The notes beneath the pieces are model-generated. The model was given only the letters and a program-made list of their open reading frames with translations. It ran no database searches and was not told the origin of the DNA. Shown here in pieces: positions 1 to 5,074 of a stretch of DNA of 5,074 nucleotides. Position numbers and translations under genes: made by a program. Source of the DNA: Deltaproteobacteria bacterium (lineage in GTDB: Bacteria > Desulfobacterota > Syntrophia > Syntrophales > UBA5619); the NCBI GenBank assembly GCA_021372695.1, contig JAJFTY010000227.1, positions 1-5,074 on the forward strand, in the 5' to 3' direction. Position 1 is the first letter of the stretch, and each line of letters begins with the position of its first letter.

Positions 1-73
1 AGATAGCCAAACCCGACTGACAGCGATTCGTACATTCGGGTGATTCCCGTCGTTCGGCCGAACGGATGGCAAT
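1..73. other. Window edge; possible end or start of an unidentified gene
   Basis: No gene can be established here. On the plus strand one frame is open from the window edge to a TGA at 41-43 (13 codons, ending in ...RTFG), which could be the C-terminus of an upstream gene. On the minus strand an ATG at 35-33 opens a frame running out of the window (MYESLSVGFG...), but it has no convincing Shine-Dalgarno sequence. The symmetrical terminator at 74-103 suits a plus-strand gene ending at 43 and converging on the tRNA, so I slightly favour that reading. Confidence 0.25.
51..64. repeat. Perfect 14-bp palindrome CGTTCGGCCGAACG
   Basis: The sequence reads the same on both strands over 14 bases with no spacer. 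It lies 9 bp before the A-tract of the terminator at 74-103. It could be a protein-binding dyad, or part of the 3' untranslated end of an upstream gene. Nothing in the sequence decides between these, and a chance palindrome in GC-rich DNA is possible. Confidence 0.4.
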
Positions 74-103
74 AAAAAACCCGCTGTTTCCAGCGGGTTT
101 TTT
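74..103. terminator. Bidirectional rho-independent terminator
   Basis: A perfect 7-bp stem (CCCGCTG at 80-86 with CAGCGGG at 91-97) closes a 4-base loop. It is flanked by six A on the left and six T on the right, so an RNA from either strand has a hairpin followed by a U-tract. In the minus direction the loop reads GAAA, a stable GNRA tetraloop, while the plus transcript has UUUC. The stem is 30 nt past the 3' end of tRNA-Ala, so it is the natural terminator of that gene and probably also stops transcription entering from the left. Confidence 0.93.
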
Positions 104-132
104 ACGTCCTCGGACTTCCTCGGATCATCCCT

Positions 133-208
133 TGGTGGAGATGAGGGGGATCGAACCCCTGGCCTCGGCGTTGCGAACGCCGCGCTCTCCCAGCTGAGCT
201 ACATCCCC
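133..208 (-). tRNA. tRNA-Ala, anticodon CGC
   Basis: This is a complete 76-nt cloverleaf with the 3' CCA encoded (133-135). The acceptor stem is GGGGATG with CATCTCC and contains a G3:U70 wobble pair, the classic alanine identity element recognised by AlaRS. The D-arm is GCTC/GAGC with loop AGCTGGGA. The anticodon stem is CGGCG/CGCCG with loop TTCGCAA, which gives anticodon CGC at 173-175 and reads GCG codons. The T-arm is AGGGG-TTCGATC-CCCCT and the discriminator base is A. The gene stands alone with its own promoter (260-289) and terminator (74-103) and is not part of a visible rRNA operon. GCG can usually also be read by tRNA-Ala(UGC), so this is an auxiliary isoacceptor that fits a GC-rich genome. 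Confidence 0.97.
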
Positions 209-259
209 ATCTTTTTTGAAGGTGGTGTGGTCACCTGCTCCCTTCGCAGTTTCGCGCGG

Positions 260-289
260 AGCATATATGATTCGCGCGAAATCTGTCAA
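260..289 (-). promoter_or_regulatory. Sigma70-type promoter of tRNA-Ala
   Basis: On the minus strand a perfect -35 box TTGACA (289-284) is followed after 18 bp by TATGCT (265-260), which has the key T-A and final T of a -10 box. An overlapping TATATG with a 16-bp spacer is an alternative -10. Downstream of the -10 comes a GC-rich discriminator (CCGCGCG), typical of stringently controlled stable-RNA promoters. Transcription should start near 253, giving a leader of about 45 nt to be removed by RNase P. Two copies of TTCGCGCG, 20 bp apart, flank the -10 box. Confidence 0.75.
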
Positions 290-313
290 GCAATAGTTGG
301 AACCGGTGAACCC

Positions 314-328
314 ACCGCTCCGGGCGGT
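314..328 (-). other. Small hairpin just after the HMGL-like stop codon
   Basis: ACCGC (314-318) pairs with GCGGT (324-328) around a 5-base loop, starting 5 nt beyond the stop codon of the minus-strand gene. On that strand no U-tract follows, so it is at best a weak or processing-type 3' end. I see no other terminator between this gene and the tRNA, so read-through into the tRNA up to the terminator at 74-103 is plausible. Confidence 0.3.
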
Positions 329-333
329 TTCCG

Positions 334-1506
334 TCATGCCCTGGGCCGGAGCCGCTCGGGCAGAACGGCCTCGGGCGCCCAATCCCTGGGGATCAATTGC
401 CCCGGCTCCTCTCCGGCCTTCTGGATGAGCTTGACCAGCCCCGGCCGGGCGAATTCGCGGTGGCCTTCGCGGGCCGTCCGTCCGTTGAGGATGGCCTCAG
501 AGCGGAGGCGCCGGCCGATGGTTTTCTCCATCTGGCGGCCGAGCCAGAGGACCCGGTCCACATTGTACCCGTGTTCGATGCCCATCTCGTCGATCATTAC
601 CAGGAGATCCTCCATGGTGACGAGGCCCACGTAGCGGGGATCCCGGTAGTAGTACTCCCCGGTCCCGCGAACCGGGCAGTCGTCGAGAAAGTTGGCCGGC
701 TGCCCCCCCAGGCCGCCCAGGGTGGCCTCGAAGCGGCAGATGCCTGCCTGGAGGGCGGCCAGGACCGACGCCGGGGCGATGCGCTTCGTCTCATGGAAAT
801 GGGCCAGATGGACCTCCGGGCAGGGGATGGCGTCGAGAATCATCGAATAGTACCGGTAGACCTGGGCCGGCGAGGCGGAGCCGTCGTGGTCGGCGTGCTC
901 GATGTCGTGGGCGCCGAGTTCCAGGAAGCGCTTCGTGAATTCCACGGCGTCCTCCAGGCGCGTGGCGCCCGTAATCGGGCTTCCCCAGATGGTGCTCACC
1001 GTGCCGTTCAGCTTGATCCCGACATCGCCCGCCTTTTTGATGCACCGCTCCACCTCTTTCCAGTACTGGGAGAGGGTCGTGCCGGAATTGGCGTAGTGAT
1101 GCTCGGGGTCCGTGGAAACCATCATCAGGATCCGGTCCGGGCCGATGCCGCGCTTGCGGAGCTCGATCGCCGTGTCCACGGCCTTCTCCCGGATGGTCAC
1201 GGCGGTGAAGGTGAGCGCCGCGGGGTCGATCCCCCGGCGCTCGCAGTTCTTCCTGAAGCGTTCGCCGCGGAAGTACCCCAGAACCTGCTCGGCATCACGG
1301 AACTGGGGAATCCCCTCGGGATTGCCCAGGTTCGTCAGCTCGATCTCCCTGCACCCCGCGAGGATCATCTCCTCGGCGTAGAAGATCTTGGCCGCGGTAG
1401 AGATGGTCTTCTCCTCGTGCTGGAACCCGTCCCGGATGGTGATGTCGCCGATGGTCACCTTCTTGGGCATGCGTGGGAATATCTTCCAGTAGTCGTATTC
1501 GGTCAT
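334..1506 (-). CDS. HMGL-like (DRE-TIM metallolyase) family enzyme, HMG-CoA lyase-like, substrate unknown
   Basis: The 390-residue protein is a TIM-barrel enzyme of the HMGL-like family (HMG-CoA lyase, isopropylmalate, citramalate and homocitrate synthases), which forms or breaks carbon-carbon bonds in acyl-CoA and oxo-acid substrates using a divalent metal. Visible signatures are the strand-1 motif TIRDGFQ (R25, D26, Q29), the segment GIPQFRDAEQVL (residues 65-76), the metal-binding HFH (H236 and H238) in HLAHFHET, and a glycine loop GGLGGQP (264-270). The HMG-CoA lyase layout is followed through to MEDLLVMIDEMGI (298-310). The lyase has a catalytic cysteine in that loop (GGCP), but here the residue is Q269, and the following segment is about 17 residues longer. 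A true HMG-CoA lyase is therefore unlikely. The frame is open 98 codons further upstream, but that stretch crosses the predicted promoter. The start at 1506 has a perfect AAGGAGG 7 nt away. The family call is firm; the reaction is not known. Confidence 0.9.
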   Translation of the reverse strand: MTEYDYWKIFPRMPKKVTIGDITIRDGFQHEEKTISTAAKIFYAEEMILAGCREIELTNLGNPEGIPQFRDAEQVLGYFRGERFRKNCERRGIDPAALTFTAVTIREKAVDTAIELRKRGIGPDRILMMVSTDPEHHYANSGTTLSQYWKEVERCIKKAGDVGIKLNGTVSTIWGSPITGATRLEDAVEFTKRFLELGAHDIEHADHDGSASPAQVYRYYSMILDAIPCPEVHLAHFHETKRIAPASVLAALQAGICRFEATLGGLGGQPANFLDDCPVRGTGEYYYRDPRYVGLVTMEDLLVMIDEMGIEHGYNVDRVLWLGRQMEKTIGRRLRSEAILNGRTAREGHREFARPGLVKLIQKAGEEPGQLIPRDWAPEAVLPERLRPRA

Positions 1507-1512
1507 CCCTTT

Positions 1513-1520
1513 CCCTCCTT
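1513..1520 (-). promoter_or_regulatory. Strong ribosome binding site fixing the start of the HMGL-like gene
   Basis: The minus strand reads AAGGAGGG here, a full match to the anti-Shine-Dalgarno sequence, with 7 nt between it and the ATG at 1506-1504. It decides the start against the longer open frame reaching back to 1800. Confidence 0.85.
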
Positions 1521-1633
1521 TTTGATGGTTCCATACTCCCCGAACCCGTCCGGGGGCATTCAGATTGATGAAGAAGAAAGTTACGGGCGATCGCCTGTGC
1601 AAAGAGATGGAGACTGGTGGTGCCGATGTCGTC

Positions 1634-1662
1634 CAATAATCCGGCTCCGATTCCGTTGTCAA
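1634..1662 (-). promoter_or_regulatory. Likely promoter of the HMGL-like gene
   Basis: A perfect TTGACA -35 box lies on the minus strand at 1662-1657. The best-spaced -10 candidate (17 bp) is TTATTG at 1639-1634, which is weak. GATTAT at 1641-1636 matches better, but the spacer is only 15 bp. The mismatch suggests an activator or a low basal rate. The start would fall near 1627, leaving a leader of about 120 nt in which I recognise no riboswitch. Confidence 0.5.
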
Positions 1663-1676
1663 GGAAAATCGCTGTT

Positions 1677-1691
1677 CTCCGGAAACCGGAG
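1677..1691. repeat. Inverted repeat CTCCGG-AAA-CCGGAG, possible operator
   Basis: Two perfect 6-bp half-sites are separated by AAA. The centre is about 57 bp upstream of the predicted transcription start of the minus-strand gene and about 95 bp before the L,D-transpeptidase start codon. It lies between two divergent genes, a common position for a regulator site. With no T-tract it is not a terminator. No second copy was noticed in the window. Confidence 0.35.
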
Positions 1692-1778
1692 TACCTGCTT
1701 CGGCGGACGGGGAGAAGGCAGGAAAGGCCGCCTCGGATTCCGCTTGAACCGTCTGTCCGATCATGCTAGGGAGGCGCC

Positions 1779-2678
1779 ATGAAGTGGGACTTTTCGACAC
1801 TCTGGGTCCGGCTGACCGCGGGGCATTTACTGCACCGGATCCTCTGCGTGATCCTGGGCGTGATCATCATCTTCGGGGCCGCGGTCTTCGATCCGAAATC
1901 GACCTCCGATCCCGCCGCCTCGCCGGAGGATCGTGCCAAGGAGGACCTCAGCCGGTACGAATATCCCAGCATGGAGGCGATCCGCTGGAGGTCGCATTTC
2001 GTCCGGCCGCAGGACAGCCTGGAGCGTCTCTTCGGCCCGGATTGGGTTGCCGTGGCCCGCTTCAACCGGATCGACCGCCGCCACACCTACCCGGGAATGA
2101 CGATCAAGGTGCCGGAAAACATCGCGGATATCCGGGATTACACCCCGATGGCCGCGACCTATGAAAAGGCGCGTAACCATCCCCGCTACATCCTTCTGGA
2201 CATCACGGAGCAGTGGCTCGGGGCTTACGAATTCGGCAGACTCGCGTTCTCGATGCCGGCCGCGACCGGCATCGAGGGGCACCTCACTCCGACCGGGCTC
2301 TTCAAGGCGGAGGCGTACCACCGGAAGCACACCTCATCCCTCTACAAGACGCACAAAGGGGATGCCCAGTACCCGATGGACTATGCCATCCGCTTCCTGA
2401 TCGACAAGGAGCACGTCTCCTACTGGTTTCATGCACGCGACCTTCCGGGGCGCCCCGCGTCCCATGGCTGCGTCGGCCTCTTCGACGAGGTGATGCAGAA
2501 GCGGGTCTATCGCGTGCCGGACCGGCCGGTCCTGGAAGACGCAAAAAAGCTCTACGCCTGGACGATCGGCGCGGCGCTCTTCGCGGAGGACGACGGGACC
2601 CAGAAACTCCTGGCGGAAGGTCCGCCCGTCGAGATCGTGGGCGAACTCCCCAAGCGGCTTTCGCATCCGCCGCGTTAG
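1779..2678 (+). CDS. Membrane-anchored LysM plus YkuD-domain L,D-transpeptidase
   Basis: The 299-residue envelope protein is predicted to make peptidoglycan 3-3 crosslinks or to attach other molecules to stem peptides. Residues about 20-38 (RILCVILGVIIIFGAAVF) are a hydrophobic signal-anchor or signal peptide. A LysM-like peptidoglycan-binding module follows at about 74-113, with HFVRPQDSLERLFG, an internal N-R-I-D and a closing YPGMTIKVP. The YkuD catalytic domain covers about 136-253. It includes LTPTGLF (169-175), H218 in WFHAR, and the active-site SHGCVG with nucleophile C231. The residue two after the cysteine is usually Arg or Asn in this family and is Gly here. The start has GGGAGG at 1769-1774, slightly close to the ATG. 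It probably forms a transcription unit with the transglycosylase 98 bp downstream. The family call is secure; whether it crosslinks, anchors a lipoprotein or only trims cannot be told. Confidence 0.93.
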   Translation: MKWDFSTLWVRLTAGHLLHRILCVILGVIIIFGAAVFDPKSTSDPAASPEDRAKEDLSRYEYPSMEAIRWRSHFVRPQDSLERLFGPDWVAVARFNRIDRRHTYPGMTIKVPENIADIRDYTPMAATYEKARNHPRYILLDITEQWLGAYEFGRLAFSMPAATGIEGHLTPTGLFKAEAYHRKHTSSLYKTHKGDAQYPMDYAIRFLIDKEHVSYWFHARDLPGRPASHGCVGLFDEVMQKRVYRVPDRPVLEDAKKLYAWTIGAALFAEDDGTQKLLAEGPPVEIVGELPKRLSHPPR

Positions 2679-2706
2679 AAGCGGCCGCGAGCGCGATCCG
2701 CGGGGT

Positions 2707-2720
2707 CATGACCCGTCATG
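2707..2720. repeat. Inverted repeat CATGAC-CC-GTCATG between the two cell-wall genes
   Basis: Two perfect 6-bp arms are separated by CC in the 98-bp gap between the L,D-transpeptidase stop and the transglycosylase start. An ATG inside it (2708) is in frame with the transglycosylase but lacks a ribosome binding site. The function is unknown; it may be a protein-binding dyad or chance. Confidence 0.3.
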
Positions 2721-2776
2721 GATTTCGTCCGCAGGCTGTGGTAGTAAAAAGACCCAGATTCTCGAAGAGGAACGCC

Positions 2777-3733
2777 ATGCCCGCCCGCCTGAATGCCGTC
2801 GACGGAACCGCACTCCGGGAGATCCGGAAAGGTCGTCTCTGGATCGCTTCGGCCATCTTTGTGCTCCTGTCGTTGTGCTTCATCCCGGGATCGGTCGGGA
2901 CGGCCGCAGCGGACTGGAGCCCGCTCGTCGAGCGTCTGGTGGCCGACGGTTTCAGCCGGCCGGAGGTCGAGGCGCTCTTTGTCCGGCCGGAAGTCCGTTT
3001 CGAGCCCGATGCCATGGCCGATAAGATCCGGGTCCTCATCGGCAACCGGTCGCTGCCGGAATCCGTCGCCGCCCGGTTGAAAAACAGCGTCCGCAAGGAT
3101 TATCTCGCAAAGAGGGCCATCGCCCGCGCCCGCGCCTATATACTGGAAAATCGGGCTGTTTTGGAGGAGACCGAATCCCTCTACGGCGTTCCGAAGGAGG
3201 TGATCGTCTCCATTCTCCTCCTGGAAACCCATCTCGGCAGGAATACCGGACACCGCAGCGTGTTCAACCGTCTCGCCAGCATGGCCCTCAGCGCCGACTT
3301 CGACAGGATACGCCCCCATCTGGGCGGCGACCTGCTCACGGCCGAGAACGAAGAGTTTTCCCGCCGCCGCTGCCGGGAAAAGGGCGACTGGGCCTACGAC
3401 GAGCTCAGGGCGCTTCTCCGCCTGGCGGCGCGGGACGGACTCGACCCGCTGGGGATCAAGGGCTCGATCTACGGGGCAATCGGCCTTTGCCAGTTCATGC
3501 CCTCGAACGTCTTTCTCTACGGGGTGGATGCCGATCGGGACGGCCGGGTCGATCCCTTCGCAACGAGCGATGCCCTCCACAGCATCGCCAACTACCTGCG
3601 CGGGCATGGCTGGCGGCCGGGGATGGACCGGGGCGGCCAGCACCGCGTCATCTTCGAATATAACCACAGCACCGTCTATGCAAACACCATTCTCGCCGTG
3701 GCCGAAAGGCTCGGGCGGCGAACCCGGCCGTGA
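2777..3733 (+). CDS. MltB-family (SLT_2) periplasmic lytic murein transglycosylase
   Basis: The 318-residue secreted enzyme should cleave the MurNAc-GlcNAc bond of peptidoglycan to give 1,6-anhydro-MurNAc ends. A signal peptide is visible: a basic RKGR (17-20), a hydrophobic core (21-41) and a likely cleavage after A45 (TAAA|DW). The LSLC within it is not a good lipobox, so the protein is probably soluble rather than lipid-anchored like E. coli MltB. The family motifs are [19 protein letters not shown] with catalytic E150, [12 protein letters not shown] (232-243) and ANYLRGHGW (271-279). DADRDGRVD (251-259) plus D265 reproduces the spacing of the EF-hand-like calcium site of E. coli Slt35. 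I chose 2777 because GAAGAGGAA precedes it at good spacing. The upstream in-frame ATG at 2708 lacks a binding site. The frame stays open back through the previous gene, which is only a GC-bias effect. Confidence 0.93.
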   Translation: MPARLNAVDGTALREIRKGRLWIASAIFVLLSLCFIPGSVGTAAADWSPLVERLVADGFSRPEVEALFVRPEVRFEPDAMADKIRVLIGNRSLPESVAARLKNSVRKDYLAKRAIARARAYILENRAVLEETESLYGVPKEVIVSILLLETHLGRNTGHRSVFNRLASMALSADFDRIRPHLGGDLLTAENEEFSRRRCREKGDWAYDELRALLRLAARDGLDPLGIKGSIYGAIGLCQFMPSNVFLYGVDADRDGRVDPFATSDALHSIANYLRGHGWRPGMDRGGQHRVIFEYNHSTVYANTILAVAERLGRRTRP

Positions 3734-3744
3734 CCGTACCCCCG

Positions 3745-3773
3745 TTGACAGGCGTCCGGCCATGGCTTATATT
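3745..3773 (+). promoter_or_regulatory. Near-consensus sigma70 promoter of clpS-clpA
   Basis: TTGACA (3745-3750), a 17-bp spacer and TATATT (3768-3773) give 11 of 12 consensus bases at ideal spacing. The -35 box begins 12 bp after the transglycosylase stop, and transcription should start near 3780, leaving a leader of about 53 nt before clpS. This separates clpS-clpA from the upstream cell-wall genes and rules out the in-frame ATG at 3762 as the clpS start for this transcript. Confidence 0.82.
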
Positions 3774-3833
3774 ACGACCGCATCCGCATCAACGGGCGAA
3801 AAATATGACAGGCGGCAAAGCGGGGAAGAACGG

Positions 3834-4154
3834 ATGGCCATGACACCGGAGAGGCCGGGCGACCTGGCAGCACCGGATGTGGGCACCGACCAGGAGATCC
3901 GGGAACCGAAGATGTACCGGGTGATCCTGCACAACGACGATTATACGACCATGGAGTTCGTGGTCGAGATCCTCGTGAAGGTCTTCCATAAGCCGGTGCT
4001 GGATGCGACCAGGATCATGCTCGACGTCCACAGGAAGGGAAAAGGGATCTGTGGGGTCTACACCTACGATATCGCGGCGACCCGGGTGGCAAGGGTCCAT
4101 CAACTGGCGAAAAAGCGGGAATTCCCGCTGAAATGCTCCCTGGAAGAGGCCTGA
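3834..4154 (+). CDS. clpS: ClpS, N-degron adaptor for ClpAP
   Basis: The 106-residue protein is a cytoplasmic adaptor that binds N-end-rule substrates (N-terminal Leu, Phe, Tyr, Trp) and delivers them to the N-domain of ClpA. After a disordered N-terminal tail (about 1-26, with [11 protein letters not shown]) comes the ClpS core. It contains [13 protein letters not shown] with the pocket residues N34, D35 and D36, gatekeeper M40, and H66 in DVHRKGKG, then [10 protein letters not shown] and a closing [10 protein letters not shown]. With this start the pocket residues take the same numbers as in E. coli ClpS, which is also 106 residues. GGGGAAG at 3822-3828 precedes the ATG at 3834. A second ATG at 3840 would give 104 residues and cannot be excluded. 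clpA follows after 24 nt, evidently in the same operon. Confidence 0.97.
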   Translation: MAMTPERPGDLAAPDVGTDQEIREPKMYRVILHNDDYTTMEFVVEILVKVFHKPVLDATRIMLDVHRKGKGICGVYTYDIAATRVARVHQLAKKREFPLKCSLEEA

Positions 4155-4178
4155 AGAGCCCGCAGGGGAAAAGGAATC

Positions 4179-5074
4179 ATGAAAATAAGTGAGAATCTCA
4201 ACCGGATCATCATGGCGGCCTATGCGGAGGCCAACGTCCGGCGGCACGAATTCATCACGCCGGAGCACCTTCTCTACGCCTGCCTTTTTTTCGACGAGGG
4301 AAGGAATATCATCCTCAACTGCGGCGGAGATCCCTCGCGCCTGAAGAAGGCTCTCGAAAAACACCTCAATGAGGCCGATACGTCGAGCGCGACGATGACC
4401 CGCGCCGTCCAGTCCCTCGGTTTCCAGAGCGTCCTGGAAAGGGCGGCCTGGCACACCTCCTCGGCGCAGAAGGAGATTCTGGAGCTGGGGGATCTTCTCG
4501 TCTCCCTTCTCGAGGAACGGGAATCCCACGCCTCCTTCTACCTGCAGCGTGAGGGAATCACGAAGCTCATCCTCCTCAACTATATCTCCCACGGCATTTC
4601 GGTCCTCGGCAGCAACCGGACCGAGCAGCCGGAAAGCCCGGGGACGCGGGAGGAAGAGACGGTCCGGGAGGAGAGGGAGGAGCCGAACAAGTTCCTTCGC
4701 GCCTACACGACCGAGCTTACCGAGCGTGCCAGGAGCGGCGAGATGGATCCGCTCATCGGCCGGGAGGAGATTCTCGAACGGACGATCCAGGTGCTCTGCC
4801 GCCGCTTCAAGAACAACCCCGTTCATGTCGGGGAACCGGGGGTGGGAAAGACGGCGATCACCGAGGGGCTTGCCCAGCGCGTGGCCGCCGGCCAGGTCCC
4901 CGAACGGCTCCGGGACGTGAAAATCTTCTCCCTGGATATGGGGGCGGTCCTCGCGGGCACACGCTTCCGGGGCGACTTCGAGGAGCGCCTGAAGCGGGTC
5001 ATCACCGAACTCCAGAAACAGGAAAAGGCGATCCTCTTCATCGACGAGATTCACAACATCATCGGCGCCGGGGC
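4179..5074 (+). CDS. clpA: ClpA, AAA+ unfoldase of the ClpAP protease (5' part, runs off the window)
   Basis: The first 298 codons are present; the family's usual length is about 750 residues. ClpA hexamers unfold proteins with ATP and thread them into ClpP. The N-domain (about 1-142) carries the paired Clp_N repeats, with [12 protein letters not shown] (21-32) and [11 protein letters not shown] (134-144); this domain docks ClpS. A very charged linker (about 148-170, rich in Glu and Arg, [13 protein letters not shown]) leads to the first AAA+ module. That module begins [17 protein letters not shown] and has Walker A GEPGVGKT (218-225), the pore-loop region [12 protein letters not shown] (260-271) and Walker B ILFIDE (285-290). 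The domain plan and the adjacent clpS separate it from ClpB and ClpC. The start has AAGGA at 4171-4175 and AGGGG further upstream. The second AAA+ domain and the ClpP-binding loop lie outside the window. Confidence 0.97.
   Translation, partial: MKISENLNRIIMAAYAEANVRRHEFITPEHLLYACLFFDEGRNIILNCGGDPSRLKKALEKHLNEADTSSATMTRAVQSLGFQSVLERAAWHTSSAQKEILELGDLLVSLLEERESHASFYLQREGITKLILLNYISHGISVLGSNRTEQPESPGTREEETVREEREEPNKFLRAYTTELTERARSGEMDPLIGREEILERTIQVLCRRFKNNPVHVGEPGVGKTAITEGLAQRVAAGQVPERLRDVKIFSLDMGAVLAGTRFRGDFEERLKRVITELQKQEKAILFIDEIHNIIGAG

Noticed and set aside
133..150. tRNA 3' end as an attachment site for an integrated element
   Set aside because: No integrase and no second copy of the tRNA end was seen, and a normal terminator follows directly. 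Nothing suggests integration.
1586..1595. Palindrome GGCGATCGCC, resembling the cyanobacterial HIP1 repeat
   Set aside because: I noticed only this one copy in the window and the genes do not look cyanobacterial, so it is best taken as chance.
1744..1772. Possible plus-strand promoter TTGAAC with a TAGGGA -10 before the L,D-transpeptidase
   Set aside because: The -10 is poor and overlaps the ribosome binding site, which would leave almost no leader. I could not find a convincing plus-strand promoter in this gap.
397..1782. A 461-codon open frame on the plus strand, antisense to the HMGL-like gene
   Set aside because: Its translation has no recognisable motif, is rich in Gly, Arg, Val and Asp as expected from the complement of GC-biased codons, and lies over a clearly real gene. 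It is a shadow frame.
1507..1800. A 98-codon N-terminal extension of the HMGL-like protein to a start at 1800
   Set aside because: The extension has no domain character, crosses a promoter and overlaps the divergent transpeptidase start. A perfect ribosome binding site sits before the ATG at 1506.
2213..2776. A long N-terminal extension of the transglycosylase frame through the L,D-transpeptidase gene
   Set aside because: The extension overlaps the real YkuD coding sequence in another frame. A clear signal peptide begins only with the start at 2777.
3789..5054. A 421-codon open frame on the minus strand opposite clpS and clpA
   Set aside because: It covers two unmistakable genes on the other strand and its protein matches no family I know. 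It is a shadow produced by codon bias.

Overview
The window reads like a piece of ordinary chromosome from a GC-rich Gram-negative bacterium. The clpS-clpA pair, a periplasmic MltB-type transglycosylase with a signal peptide, and consensus sigma70-type promoters point to Proteobacteria in the broad sense. The style of the ClpS core and the presence of an HMG-CoA-lyase-like enzyme make a deltaproteobacterial (Desulfobacterota, perhaps Syntrophia-like) origin my best guess. That placement is inference from family resemblance only.

Layout. Positions 1-73 hold the edge of an unidentified neighbour and a 14-bp palindrome. A symmetrical rho-independent terminator (74-103) separates this from a minus-strand tRNA-Ala(CGC) gene (133-208), which has its own strong promoter at 260-289. 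Also on the minus strand, 334-1506 encodes a 390-residue DRE-TIM/HMGL-family carbon-carbon lyase or synthase. It resembles HMG-CoA lyase but lacks that enzyme's catalytic cysteine. A 272-bp divergent intergenic region (1507-1778) carries this gene's ribosome binding site, a likely promoter and a small dyad.

On the plus strand come a membrane-anchored LysM plus YkuD L,D-transpeptidase (1779-2678), an MltB-like lytic transglycosylase (2777-3733), the ClpS adaptor (3834-4154) and the first 298 codons of ClpA (4179 to the window end). A near-consensus promoter (TTGACA, 17 bp, TATATT) lies just after the transglycosylase stop, so clpS-clpA can be transcribed independently of the two cell-wall genes.

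How the genes work together. The two cell-wall enzymes are complementary: one makes crosslinks or attachments on peptidoglycan stem peptides, the other cleaves glycan strands. ClpS and ClpA form the N-degron delivery and unfolding arm of the ClpAP protease. The HMGL-like enzyme is transcribed away from these and shows no functional link to them. I see no mobile element, CRISPR array, defence system or clearly new system. The most notable oddity is the altered active-site loop of the HMGL-like enzyme.
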